Below are positions 1-7,412 of a stretch of 12,170 nucleotides of DNA, piece after piece. Position 1 is the first letter of the stretch. Each line of letters starts with the position of its first letter. A model generated the notes under the pieces. It did no database searches. It had not been told where the DNA came from and saw nothing but the letters and a program-made list of their open reading frames with translations. This DNA comes from Acanthamoeba lenticulata (lineage: Eukaryota; Discosea; Longamoebia; Acanthamoebidae): NCBI GenBank assembly GCA_002179805.1, contig NAVB01001043.1, positions 1 to 12,170 of the forward strand, written 5' to 3'. The position numbers and the translations under genes are program-made.

Positions 1-2
1 TC

Positions 3-380
3 CTGCGACGCGTGCTCGGGAAGGGCATGGTGGCGCCCATCTTCCCCGGCATGGTCGAGATGCTCCGGAACCCGCAGCTCAAGCCTCTCGTGGCGGCCCG
101 CCTGCCCTTCCTACGCCACTTGACTGGCCCGCCAGGCGCTGGCGCTGCCTCCCCAATGACAGTAAGCACGGCAACGACAAAACCAGCAGAAGAGCGCTCA
201 GCATCTTCGTCAAGCTCGTCCTCCACCATGCCGCTCACACAGCAGGAGCAGGAGCAGGAGCAAGAGTTTGACCTGGAGGAGGTCATGCGCACGTTGCGCT
301 CGCCTCCTCTCCCGGCCATGTCCCCTGCCGCAACCCTTTCCTCGCTCTTTGAAGATGACAACGCGCGGTGGATGCAATGA
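3..380 (+). CDS. 3' end of an unrecognised gene (5' truncated by window edge)
   Basis: An open frame runs from base 3 into a TGA stop at 378-380 and is open at the window's left edge, so this is the C-terminal ~125 residues of a longer protein. The first ~40 residues are hydrophobic and basic with many Pro, Leu and Arg, and could be the end of a folded domain. The rest is low complexity: a run of seven serines, an alternating Gln-Glu stretch (QQEQEQEQE) and an acidic tail with two 'SPPLPAMSP'-like proline segments, which suggests a disordered tail. I recognise no family. Codons are G/C-rich at third positions, as in the other exons here. An upstream intron boundary inside the first bases cannot be excluded. 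The gene is convergent with the protease gene, with 197 bases between the stops. Confidence 0.55.
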   Translation: MRRVLGKGMVAPIFPGMVEMLRNPQLKPLVAARLPFLRHLTGPPGAGAASPMTVSTATTKPAEERSASSSSSSSTMPLTQQEQEQEQEFDLEEVMRTLRSPPLPAMSPAATLSSLFEDDNARWMQ

Positions 381-577
381 GGCCCTCTAGGGAATGGACA
401 CACTTTGTCCACCCTAAAAGGTTGGAATGCGTGCAATGCGAGCAAAACAGATGCAAACCCTCATATATAATAGCTATTATTTATTTTAATATATTTAGAA
501 ATTGACTACATGTACAGTCATGTGTGGAGTTGCTGTTGAGCCTGCCTTAAGTACTTAATGAAGGGAGATTTGGTCAC
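381..577. other. AT-rich gap between two convergent genes
   Basis: These 197 bases lie between the stop of the partial plus-strand gene and the stop of the minus-strand protease gene, so they should hold both 3' UTRs. The middle (about 461-500) is strongly AT-rich, unlike the GC-rich exons on either side. I see no convincing coding frame. Confidence 0.6.
480..485 (-). terminator. possible polyadenylation signal (AATAAA) for the protease gene
   Basis: The minus strand reads AATAAA here, about 93 bases past the protease stop and inside the AT-rich gap. Position and sequence fit a cleavage/polyadenylation signal, but such a hexamer is likely by chance in AT-rich DNA, and I do not know how strictly this organism uses AATAAA. 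Confidence 0.3.
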
Positions 578-2427
578 TTAGTTGCAGTGAGTGTAGAGCA
601 TCTTGTTCGGTGTAACGCTGCAAGCCTCGTTGGAGCAGTTGAGGTCGATGACGTCGTCGGTCGTGTCGTTCAAGATAGCGCGGGCCACATCCGCCGGCGA
701 GAACTGCGGGTTGGCACTGAGGACCACGGCCGCGACACCGGCCACGTGAGGCGACGCCATCGAAGTGCCCGAGATGGTGTTGTGCGCAACGTTGCTGGTG
801 TACCAGGCGCCCTGTGCCCATGTGACAGTTGTTGAGCAGGCGTTTCCACAGATAGAGCGGCCCGACGAGGCGCGTACCTTGATCAACTGACCGGGGGCGG
901 CGATGTCCACGCAAGAGCCGTAGTTGGAGAAGCTGGCACGCCTGTCAGTCTGCTGGTCTCCTTCCTCGACGACAGTCGTGGCGGCCACAGTCAGAGCCTT
1001 GGGCGCGCTGGCCGGGCTGTAGCGGCAAGCGTCCGCGTTGTCGTTACCCGCGGCCACGACAAAGGTCACACCAGCGTCCACAGCGGCTGATCAACGTCGA
1101 AGACGCCATCATTTAGCCATCAAGTCCGAACGAGCGAGGTGGGAAGAAGACGACGTGGACAAGGTACCGTCAACGGCGGCATTGACGACGTCGGACCTGC
1201 CTCCACCGAGCGACATGTTGGCCATCGAGGGCTTACCGCTCGCCTGGGCCTGCTTGGCGGTCCACTCGATGCCGCTGACCACGCCGTCATAGGTGCCGCT
1301 ACCAGTGCAGCTCAGAACCTTGACCTGTGAATGGCCATAGAGAGAGAGAGAGAGTGAATGAGTACAGGAAAGCGTCCCATGAAGGAGGAACAGTGCGAGG
1401 AGGGGAGCCCGAACTGCGATGAGGCTGGTCTTCTTGGCCACGCCCCAGAGGTTGCCTCCGATGGTGCTCGCCACGTGAGTGCCATGACCGTTGCAATCCT
1501 CGTTGGGATCGTTGGGAACAAAGTTGGCGCCGAACCTGGCGCGGTCCGCAAACTCCTCGTGGGTGGTGAGGATGCCCCTGAGGTCATCGTGCATGCCATG
1601 ATGAGCGTTTTTGCTCATTGCCCGCGAATGTGGTGCCGCAGAGGACTACGCACGTGTCGATGACATAGCTGTCCACGCCCTCACCAGCGGCGCCATAGCG
1701 GTACGTGTCGTTCTCGAGGTCGACCTTCCTCTCGTTGATGCGCTCCAAATTCTGCCAAAGAAAAGAGGCAACCAACGACGACATAAGTTTGTCGTTCTTC
1801 GCGCTGCTTCGTGGTGGCGAGGCACGTCTCGTCGTACCCAAATGACGTCCTTCTGCTCGGTGCAGGTGGGCTCCTGGTGGGCACTCACCAGACCGTTTTC
1901 GGAGACCATCTTCACAGCGGCGTGGCCACGGATCTTGGCTAACCCGCTGAGCGAGGGTGGAAGAATCGCAACAACAAGAGACGCGTAAAAAACCGATGGC
2001 AACGACAAGAAGGGGGGCGGTCTGGTACGCAGGTGAGAGCTTCAAGTGGACGGCCTTGAAGGTCTCGCCGATCTGGAAGCGCTTGAGGACGACGCTCTCA
2101 TCACCGAGCGACTGGAGGAGGTCAACAATCTTCTCGAGGGTGTCCTTGACTGTGCGTGGCGCAAGTCAACTTGTGTTGGCGGTGACAATTGAAAAAAGGG
2201 GAGGGTCGTTCATGGACGCACACTCAGAGGCGTTCATGCTGTGGAAGAGAGCGAGGTACTCGCCATCAACCTTATCATCCGACGTTTCAAGAGGGGCAAG
2301 CGCTGTGCTCCCCCCCAAGTTATCAACTTAGTTCAAGGGAAAAGAAGAAGAAGAAGGACGTACTGTTCGACAGCACAGTGCTGACGAAGAAAAGCAAAGC
2401 AAAGAGGAATAGCGCCTTGGACAGCAT
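578..2427 (-). CDS. secreted subtilisin-like serine protease (peptidase S8, proteinase K type), 8 exons
   Basis: Exons on the minus strand: 2427-2364, 2302-2222, 2149-2029, 1946-1838, 1751-1654, 1577-1415, 1324-1168, 1086-578. They join in frame to 433 aa. Residues 1-21 are a signal peptide ([14 protein letters not shown], then VSTVLSN). Residues ~25-130 fit an inhibitor I9-type propeptide, ending near EQKDVIWNLERIN. The catalytic domain follows: Asp157 in VIDTG (split by intron 5), His189 in NGHGTHVA, oxyanion Asn279 in VAAGN and Ser373 in GTSMASPHV. The complete triad predicts an active endopeptidase, secreted or lysosomal, that is made as a zymogen. Splicing restores [13 protein letters not shown] and the [13 protein letters not shown] helix, both usual in this family. 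Length is normal for a proteinase K-like enzyme. The start is the first ATG and is followed directly by the signal peptide. The donor of intron 6 (GTTCGG) is weak but forced by frame. Amoebae use such enzymes in feeding and in breaking down external protein; that role is inference. Confidence 0.95.
1339..1354. repeat. AG dinucleotide repeat in protease intron 6
   Basis: Eight AG units on the plus strand, read as CT on the coding strand. They sit upstream of the acceptor of intron 6 (1414-1325) and provide its pyrimidine tract. Confidence 0.85.
2341..2356. repeat. AAG triplet repeat in protease intron 1
   Basis: A short AAG run just inside the first intron, next to the signal-peptide exon. 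On the coding strand it is CTT/TTC and lies immediately after the GTACGTCC donor. Confidence 0.8.
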
Positions 2428-2682
2428 CTTGAGCTTGTGGTGCTTTGAATGACGCAAAATGAGGTGTCAGTTTATTGAGTCGTTACAGAACATGCGTTTT
2501 CCTAAACGAAGCATTTACCAAAACAGGCGCGTGGCAAGTGCCACAGGCCAGACGCCGTCCAACTGGTTAAAGTCCGTTTTTGCCAGTGCAGTGGGCGCAT
2601 GCCAATGACTTCCAAACGCAGAAGAAGCCTTGTTCGTGTATGGCAGGATTCTGCTTCAACTTGGATTTTATGAATGCGCAGC
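2428..2682. other. gap between tandem minus-strand genes; should contain the protease promoter
   Basis: This 255-base gap separates the F-box/ankyrin stop from the protease start. Its right part should be the 3' UTR of the upstream gene and its left part the promoter and 5' UTR of the protease gene. I see no clear TATA box, and the open frames that cross it are extensions of shadow frames. Confidence 0.45.
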
Positions 2683-4035
2683 TCAACAGATTAAACGGGT
2701 CGGACAGCCAACCGCGCGCAACCACTGCAGCACAGCCTTCTGCCCTTCCTTTTCTGCCGCGGCATACACGCTGCCATCCCATGGGCAGCCGTTGGCCCTC
2801 GCCCACTGCAGGACCTGAAGAAAGCCGCCCTTGGCGGCACCGATAGTTGTCTGCTTGTCCCAGGGGCAGCCCTGGGCATGCGCCCACTGAAGCACGTCCA
2901 AGTGCCCAGCCAGGGCTGCGTTCGTGCAAGTCCTCTCGTCCCACGGGCAGCCGTTGGCGTGCAACCACTGGAGCACCTCGAGGTGTCCGCCGGATGCCGC
3001 GCTGGAACAAGTCGATTCGTTCCACGGACAACCGTTGGCGCGCGCCCATTGAAGGACCGCGAGCTGGCCACCCCCAGCTGCGCTGCCACAGGTTCTCGCA
3101 TCCCAATAGCAGCCGTTTTGGCGCGCCCACTGGAGCACCTCCAAGTGCCCGTTTTTGGCTGCAGCGGCGCATGTTGATCCCCACAGGCAGCCATGCGCAT
3201 GCGCCCACTTGACAACTTCCAAGTGGCCGCCCTGCGCCGCCAATTCGCACGTCCAGGGATGGCCGCCGGGGCAGCCGTGGGCTTTCAGCCAATGCAGCAC
3301 GTGTAAATGGCCGCTCTTTGCCGCGTAGAACTCGGCGCAGTGGTTCATTGCGCAGCCCTGCTCGTGCAGCCACTGAAGCATGTCGATACGGCCGGAGCCT
3401 GCGGCCTCGACAAAGGTCCATTCGTCCCAGGGGCATCCCTGCTCGTGAAGCCACTGGACGACTGCCAGGTGGCCTCCTCGGGCCGCGAGCCGGCAAGTTA
3501 ACTCGTCCCATGGGCAACCGTTCTCGTGCGCCCACTGAAGCACTTCCATGTGGCCCTGCTCGGCCGCAAGGGCGCTGGTATAGGAGTCCCACGGGCAGCT
3601 CTGAGCGCGCAACCACTGCAGCACATGCAGCTGACCGCCCTCAGCTGCGTGAGTGCAGGTCGTTGGGGACCACGGCTGGTCATTTGTGGCGTGCAGCCAC
3701 TGAAGCACAGCCAGGTGCCCGCTGCGGGCTGCCTTGTTCGCGCAGGCCGTTTGCACCGAGGCCCATGGGCAACCGTTTGCGCGCGCCCACTGTAGAATCG
3801 TGAGGTGACCGCCAGCGGCTGCGCTTTGAACAAAGTCGCGGGTCGTGAACGGTCGCACGGGGCGTTCCTTGGCCGCTTGGTGCTCGAGGACGACGGTGCG
3901 CCAGCGGCGCGAGACTGCGCAACACACCGGTAACATCAGCCGCTGCGGCACATGGCCAAGAATAAGGGACACCAGTTCAATGGGCACATCTGCGAGCGTA
4001 GTGGCAGGTTCCGACGTGGTGTGGCTGTCGCCCAT
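2683..4035 (-). CDS. F-box protein with about 14 ankyrin repeats, single exon
   Basis: A 450-aa protein with no intron needed. Residues ~12-55 form an F-box: a 'DVPIELVSLILGHVP' core, then a conserved Arg-Arg-Trp segment (SRRWRTVV), the piece that binds Skp1. From ~62 to the end run about 14 units of 26-32 residues with the shape 'TC..AA..GHLEVLQWA...GCPWDE', an ankyrin-like helix-turn-helix variant. Only two units depart strongly: one reads NDQPW in place of NGCPW, and one has GCAMNH. The domain order predicts a substrate receptor of an SCF ubiquitin ligase, with the ankyrin stack choosing the target; the target is unknown. The repeat type is abundant in Acanthamoeba and its giant viruses. 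The start ATG lies at the edge of an AT-rich gap and just before the F-box. Two other long open frames across this region are shadows caused by the repeats. The neighbour on the same strand starts a new unit 144 bases upstream. Confidence 0.93.
   Translation of the reverse strand: MGDSHTTSEPATTLADVPIELVSLILGHVPQRLMLPVCCAVSRRWRTVVLEHQAAKERPVRPFTTRDFVQSAAAGGHLTILQWARANGCPWASVQTACANKAARSGHLAVLQWLHATNDQPWSPTTCTHAAEGGQLHVLQWLRAQSCPWDSYTSALAAEQGHMEVLQWAHENGCPWDELTCRLAARGGHLAVVQWLHEQGCPWDEWTFVEAAGSGRIDMLQWLHEQGCAMNHCAEFYAAKSGHLHVLHWLKAHGCPGGHPWTCELAAQGGHLEVVKWAHAHGCLWGSTCAAAAKNGHLEVLQWARQNGCYWDARTCGSAAGGGQLAVLQWARANGCPWNESTCSSAASGGHLEVLQWLHANGCPWDERTCTNAALAGHLDVLQWAHAQGCPWDKQTTIGAAKGGFLQVLQWARANGCPWDGSVYAAAEKEGQKAVLQWLRAVGCPTRLIC
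2690..3850 (-). repeat. tandem ~81-base coding repeats (ankyrin units)
   Basis: About 14 tandem units, most of them 81 bases (27 codons), encode the ankyrin stack. They are similar in DNA as well as protein: the segments encoding 'LQWARANGCPWD' recur with few changes. Such arrays gain and lose units by unequal exchange. Confidence 0.9.
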
Positions 4036-4179
4036 ATTGTTTGTGGTTAAAAGCTTTGCGCTTCGTCTAGAGTTTAGTTACGCGCTTCTTTTTGCAGATT
4101 AATTAAATTAATTAAACAATTTCCTTCCCCTCATTTCGCTGCAAGTCGTGCGTTTGACACGAGCAAGTTTGATGTTTCT
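4036..4179. other. short AT-rich gap between tandem minus-strand genes
   Basis: These 144 bases hold the promoter and 5' UTR of the F-box gene and the 3' UTR of the dsRBD-FKBP-TPR gene. A stretch at about 4097-4122 is nearly pure A/T, with repeated TTAA and AATTAA words. It could serve as core promoter or 3'-end signal; I cannot tell which. Confidence 0.45.
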
Positions 4180-6876
4180 CTATTCTTGACGCAAGGTTTC
4201 GAGCATGCGGGCGCAGAGGAGGCGCATGTCGTCCTGGTGCTGCCGCTTCTTTTGCTGGAGCTCGCGCAGCTTGGCCCGCACGTCGCGTACCTCGGCCGGC
4301 GGTCGGCTTTGGGCCAGGGCCAGGGCCAGCGCCCGCTGGAAGTCGCGCTCGGCCTCCTCCAGGTCGTTGCGCGCCATGTGGGCTTGTCCCCTTCGGAACA
4401 CGGCCTTGATCGCGTCTGGCTCGATCTCGAGCGCCTGCCAACCCTCGCGTGAGTGCCTACGAATGCCGCGCGCGTGCGTGCGTGCGTGCGTGCGTGTGTG
4501 TCGTGTCGTGTCATGTCGTATCGAGCGCGAACCTGGGTGGCGCGCAAGATGGCCTTGTCCCACTTGCCCAGTCGGAGGCAGGTCGCGGCGGCGTTGCAGC
4601 TCAGCGCGACCAGCAGGCCGTTGACTTCCACCAACTCCTCCGGGCTGGGCTCCCGCACGCGCTCCAGATGGGCCAGCCCCTGCCCGCAAGTCCCCGCCCA
4701 CCCGCGCGCGTGCGCGTGCGCTCGTCTCAGCATGAGACCGGTTGTCGTCGACAAAAAAAAGGGACGCGCGCCCGCACGAGATTGTAGTGTCGGTCGGCTT
4801 CGCGGTACATCCCGTGCCGGAAGGCGATGGTGCCGTTCTCGCGCTCCTCCTGCGCCCGCGCCAAGCAGCCCTGGACGTCGTCTTCCGCCTTGTGTGGCGT
4901 GTTCCAACGCGATCCGCATCAACATCGCGGACGCCATCGTCGGCCACGCGCTCTCGAGCAAGGGAGGAAGACGTACGGGCGGCGCGGACGCGGCCTGCAC
5001 GGAGAAGAGCTCGACCTCGAACAGGAGCGCCGAGTTGGGGGGAACCGCGGTGCCCCAGGCCCCGCCGCCGTAGGCGTAGGCGGGCGCGAACCGGAACTGC
5101 GCCACCTCGCCCGGCCGCATCGTCGCCACCGCGTGATGCAGGCCCACGGGCTCCCCGCCACCCATGTCCTCTTCTGCGTGTCCATCGTTCATTGGTTGAC
5201 GATGATGATGATGATGACGACTACAAGAAGAAGAAGAAGAAGAAGGAGAGAGGCAAGAGGGAGGGACCTGGATGCAACACGAAGGAGCGCGGCGCGCCGT
5301 TCGTGTGCGTCGACTCGTAGGGTGCGTTCAGCTTGGCCGGGTTGCGATGTGCCACGCGTGCCACATAGTGCACTGGCACCAACACGACGACAAGAACGAT
5401 GAGCGGTTTATCATCGTCACCATCGTCATCGTCATCATCATCGTCGTCGTCATCGTCATCGTCATGATCATGCTCAGCCATCGGCGTACCGGTGACCTGC
5501 TGGCCCGGAGAGGGCGCGGGCAGCGCGTCGTCGCCCGCACGGAGGATCCTCTTCAGGACGCCCTGGTCGCCGAGCAGGTCGATCCAGGCCTCCTCGCTGG
5601 TGGCCTCTCGAGCGGCCGCGCCCGGGTCTTGACCGGCTGCGCCGTACGGAATGTCGACGAGGCCAGCGGCGACATCATCTGCCTGATCTCCCGGGTCGTC
5701 GTGGCGGACCTCGATGTGGGTGACGGCGCCAGAGAGGGGCGCGCCGCGCAGGTATTGCAGCACGAGGAGCGCCGCCTGGTGTTCGGCTTCGCGCTTGGTG
5801 CGCGATGCATGCGCCCGGTCCGGCGTGAACTCGAGCCCCAGGCTGGGCTCCTGCACAGCATTTATAATTTAAATAAACAATAAATAATTCAATAATATTG
5901 TTAGAAAAATAAAAAAAAAAATAAAAGAAACAAGGTGCGCACGGTGATGGTGCAGAGGAAGGGCCCGTTGGGCGACAAGGCCTGCGTATCTGAGCGGAAC
6001 TCGAGGCACTGCTTCTGCTGGTACTCGCTCAGGAGCGACTTGGGCGGCCGCGGGAAGGGCCACTCGGCCGTCCTGTACACCAGTGGCAGTTCACTCGTAG
6101 TCGGGCAAGTTGATGAAGAAGAAGAAGAAGAAGAAGGCTTGAGGAGGGCAGCCAGGTTTCGTTCGGCGTAGGTGTTGCCGCCGGCATGGAGCTGGAGCTC
6201 GGCCTCGTGGAGGGTCCGGTAGGTGGTGAGGTCGACGTCACGGTAATCGATCTCGTCGCCCCACACGTGGTGGATGGTGTCGACGTGACACAACAGGGCC
6301 GGCCCGTGCAGGGTTCTGGGCACCGGCACGCCGTCGACGAGCTTGGGCGGCTGGCGGGAGACGGTCATGGCCCGCTGCAGACCATCACAACAAATCGCGA
6401 CATGCGAAATAAGTCATTAAATACGTAAAAGACGTGGAAAAATCAGGTACTTGGTTGAGGGCATGGTCGTTCTGGGCCCATAGACCGTCCATGAAGAGAA
6501 ACGGACCCAGCTGCTTGCGGGGGTTCAGCCTGGCACACACAAGAGGGTCCAGTCCCTATACATGCAGTTGCATAACAGGAAAGGAAGCACATTGGTACCA
6601 CCAGCACTGGGCGCTTGTGATGCCAAGCAAATCACTCGCTCTGTGAGTATAACACCACATCGGCATCGCTGTGGGTGAGCCAAAAAACTAAACAAATAAA
6701 ACAAAAGAAACAAAACAAAAAAAAATGAAAGAGGTTTAGAGAGGGCTGTACACGCTCTTCCACTCACTGGAGGCAGGAAGGGCCACCTCATAGGGCTCAC
6801 CTTGTCCGTCTGGGGGGATAATCACCCCCTTGAAGGTCCTCCGACCTCCATCTTGTGGTTGTGTTTCCTCTTCCAT
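4180..6876 (-). CDS. dsRNA-binding motif + FKBP-type isomerase + TPR fusion protein, 10 exons
   Basis: Exons: 6876-6768, 6668-6599, 6529-6451 (tentative), then 6374-5943, 5850-5490, 5372-5268, 5173-4977, 4888-4778, 4679-4533, 4434-4180, giving 621 aa. Residues ~87-190 are unrecognised. Residues 197-265 resemble a dsRNA-binding motif: a PKSLLSEYQQKQ helix, a GPFLCTIT strand split by an intron, a SRTKREAEHQAA helix. Residues ~316-443 are an FKBP domain: GQQVTVHYVARV, a SFVLHP strand, VATMRPGEVAQF, AYAYGGG, VPPNSALLFEVELF. Positions matching FKBP12 Asp37 and Trp59 are not conserved (YEST, GLHH), so isomerase activity may be weak. Residues ~452-600 hold TPR helices: EENG-like ENGTIAFRHGMYREAD, LSCNAAATCLRLGKWDKAI, AVFRRGQAHMARNDLEEAERDF. 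The Asn and Arg positions fit a carboxylate clamp for Hsp90/Hsp70 tails. The FKBP-TPR half is the large-immunophilin layout; joining it to a dsRBD is unusual. The ATG at 6876 was chosen because its exon stays open and ends at a GTGAGT donor. Exons 4-10 are well supported. Confidence 0.85.
4467..4501. repeat. alternating purine-pyrimidine (GTGC)n tract in a TPR-region intron
   Basis: Thirty-five bases of strict purine-pyrimidine alternation made of CG and TG steps, mostly GTGC units, inside the last intron (4532-4435). Such tracts can take the Z-DNA form under negative supercoiling. Confidence 0.85.
4703..4721. repeat. short alternating CG/TG tract in the neighbouring intron
   Basis: Nineteen bases of strict purine-pyrimidine alternation in intron 4777-4680 of the same gene, on the other side of exon 4679-4533 from the longer tract. 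Confidence 0.7.
5201..5245. repeat. GAT and AAG triplet repeats in FKBP intron 5267-5174
   Basis: A GAT run (5201-5217) next to an AAG run (5225-5245). On the coding strand these read ATC and CTT and lie between the GTCCCT donor and the CAG acceptor. A decoy TTGTAG acceptor at the edge of the CTT run would lead to an in-frame TGA, so it is unlikely to be used productively. Confidence 0.8.
5411..5469. repeat. TCA/TCG triplet repeat inside the FKBP-domain intron
   Basis: About 59 bases of TCA and TCG triplets inside intron 5489-5373. On the coding strand they read GAT/GAC, and the intron is in frame and free of stops, so retention would insert a run of about 14 aspartates. Confidence 0.85.
6115..6136. 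repeat. GAA triplet repeat encoding poly-serine before the dsRBD
   Basis: The minus strand reads TCT repeats in the open frame of exon 6374-5943, giving eight serines between the N-terminal region and the dsRNA-binding motif. No GT donor lies next to it to support an intron, so I treat it as a coding linker. Confidence 0.65.
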
Positions 6877-7412
6877 GCGCTCTGCTTTTGTTTTTTCTTT
6901 TTTTTTCTTTATTTATTTTTGGCCCCAAGAACAAGCAGCGCCTGCCGCAACTGGCTGGCATTGTGCCCTTGAGCCTGGACAGCTGGGGCCACTCCACGCT
7001 TCACGCAACTCCAAGCACTAATATGTGCGGCGTTCGTGGTGCCCCATCTCCTTGTAACAGACATTCCATCACGTACTCTGTCTGTAAGTGCGCCAAGTTG
7101 TAGCACTGGGAGGTGGCTGGCGATTTTATGCATTGCTTGGGACTGACTCCTTGAGATGCGCACAAGGGTGACATTGGGCAGTGCGGTCATATCTTTTTGG
7201 TCGAAGAGCATTCCTCTGGGCATTCTTCGCAATGGTGGGCTGGAATGTGAGACTGAGTGCCAAAAAAGCAGAATATTTCGTGAAGCGTTTACGTGAACTG
7301 AGCGCAGGCAACTCTGGGCAAGTTGGTCGGCTTCAATCTTTTCCATTTGCCTCTGAATTGAGCGTGTGAAGAGGAGAGAGAGAGCAGGAAGAGAAGATTT
7401 AAGAAAGAGAAC
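6877..7412. other. 536-base gap between divergent genes (shared promoter region)
   Basis: The gap separates the start of the minus-strand dsRBD-FKBP-TPR gene from the start of the plus-strand CUE/U-box gene. It holds a T-rich block (about 6885-6920), moderate-GC sequence in the middle and a purine-rich GA stretch (about 7369-7410) just before the plus-strand ATG. One minus-strand frame (7478-6909) stays open through most of it, but its codon use lacks the G/C bias of nearby exons and it resembles no family I know. No tRNA cloverleaf was found by eye. Confidence 0.5.

Noticed and set aside
2567..3616. A 349-aa minus-strand frame overlapping the ankyrin gene in another register
   Set aside because: It is an Arg/Pro/Gly-rich shadow of GC-rich tandem repeats. 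The real frame has an F-box and ankyrin units.
2847..3803. Several plus-strand frames opposite the ankyrin gene
   Set aside because: They mirror the repeat period and show no domain; they are open because the 81-base units lack stops in several frames.
4471..4500. GTGC repeat considered as a CRISPR-like or regulatory array
   Set aside because: The unit is four bases with no spacers; it is a plain microsatellite inside an intron.
4449..5073. Plus-strand Arg/Ala-rich frames opposite the TPR exons
   Set aside because: They are GC-rich antisense shadows with Arg-rich low complexity and no domain.
5272..5883. A 203-aa plus-strand frame with an isoleucine/valine-rich stretch resembling a membrane segment
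   Set aside because: The hydrophobic run comes from the ATC/GTC triplet repeat in an intron of the opposite gene. The rest is antisense to FKBP and dsRBD exons.
6855..7103. A plus-strand frame with a Phe/Leu-rich start resembling a signal peptide
   Set aside because: The hydrophobic part is a T-rich low-complexity block; no family match and no support for a transcript.
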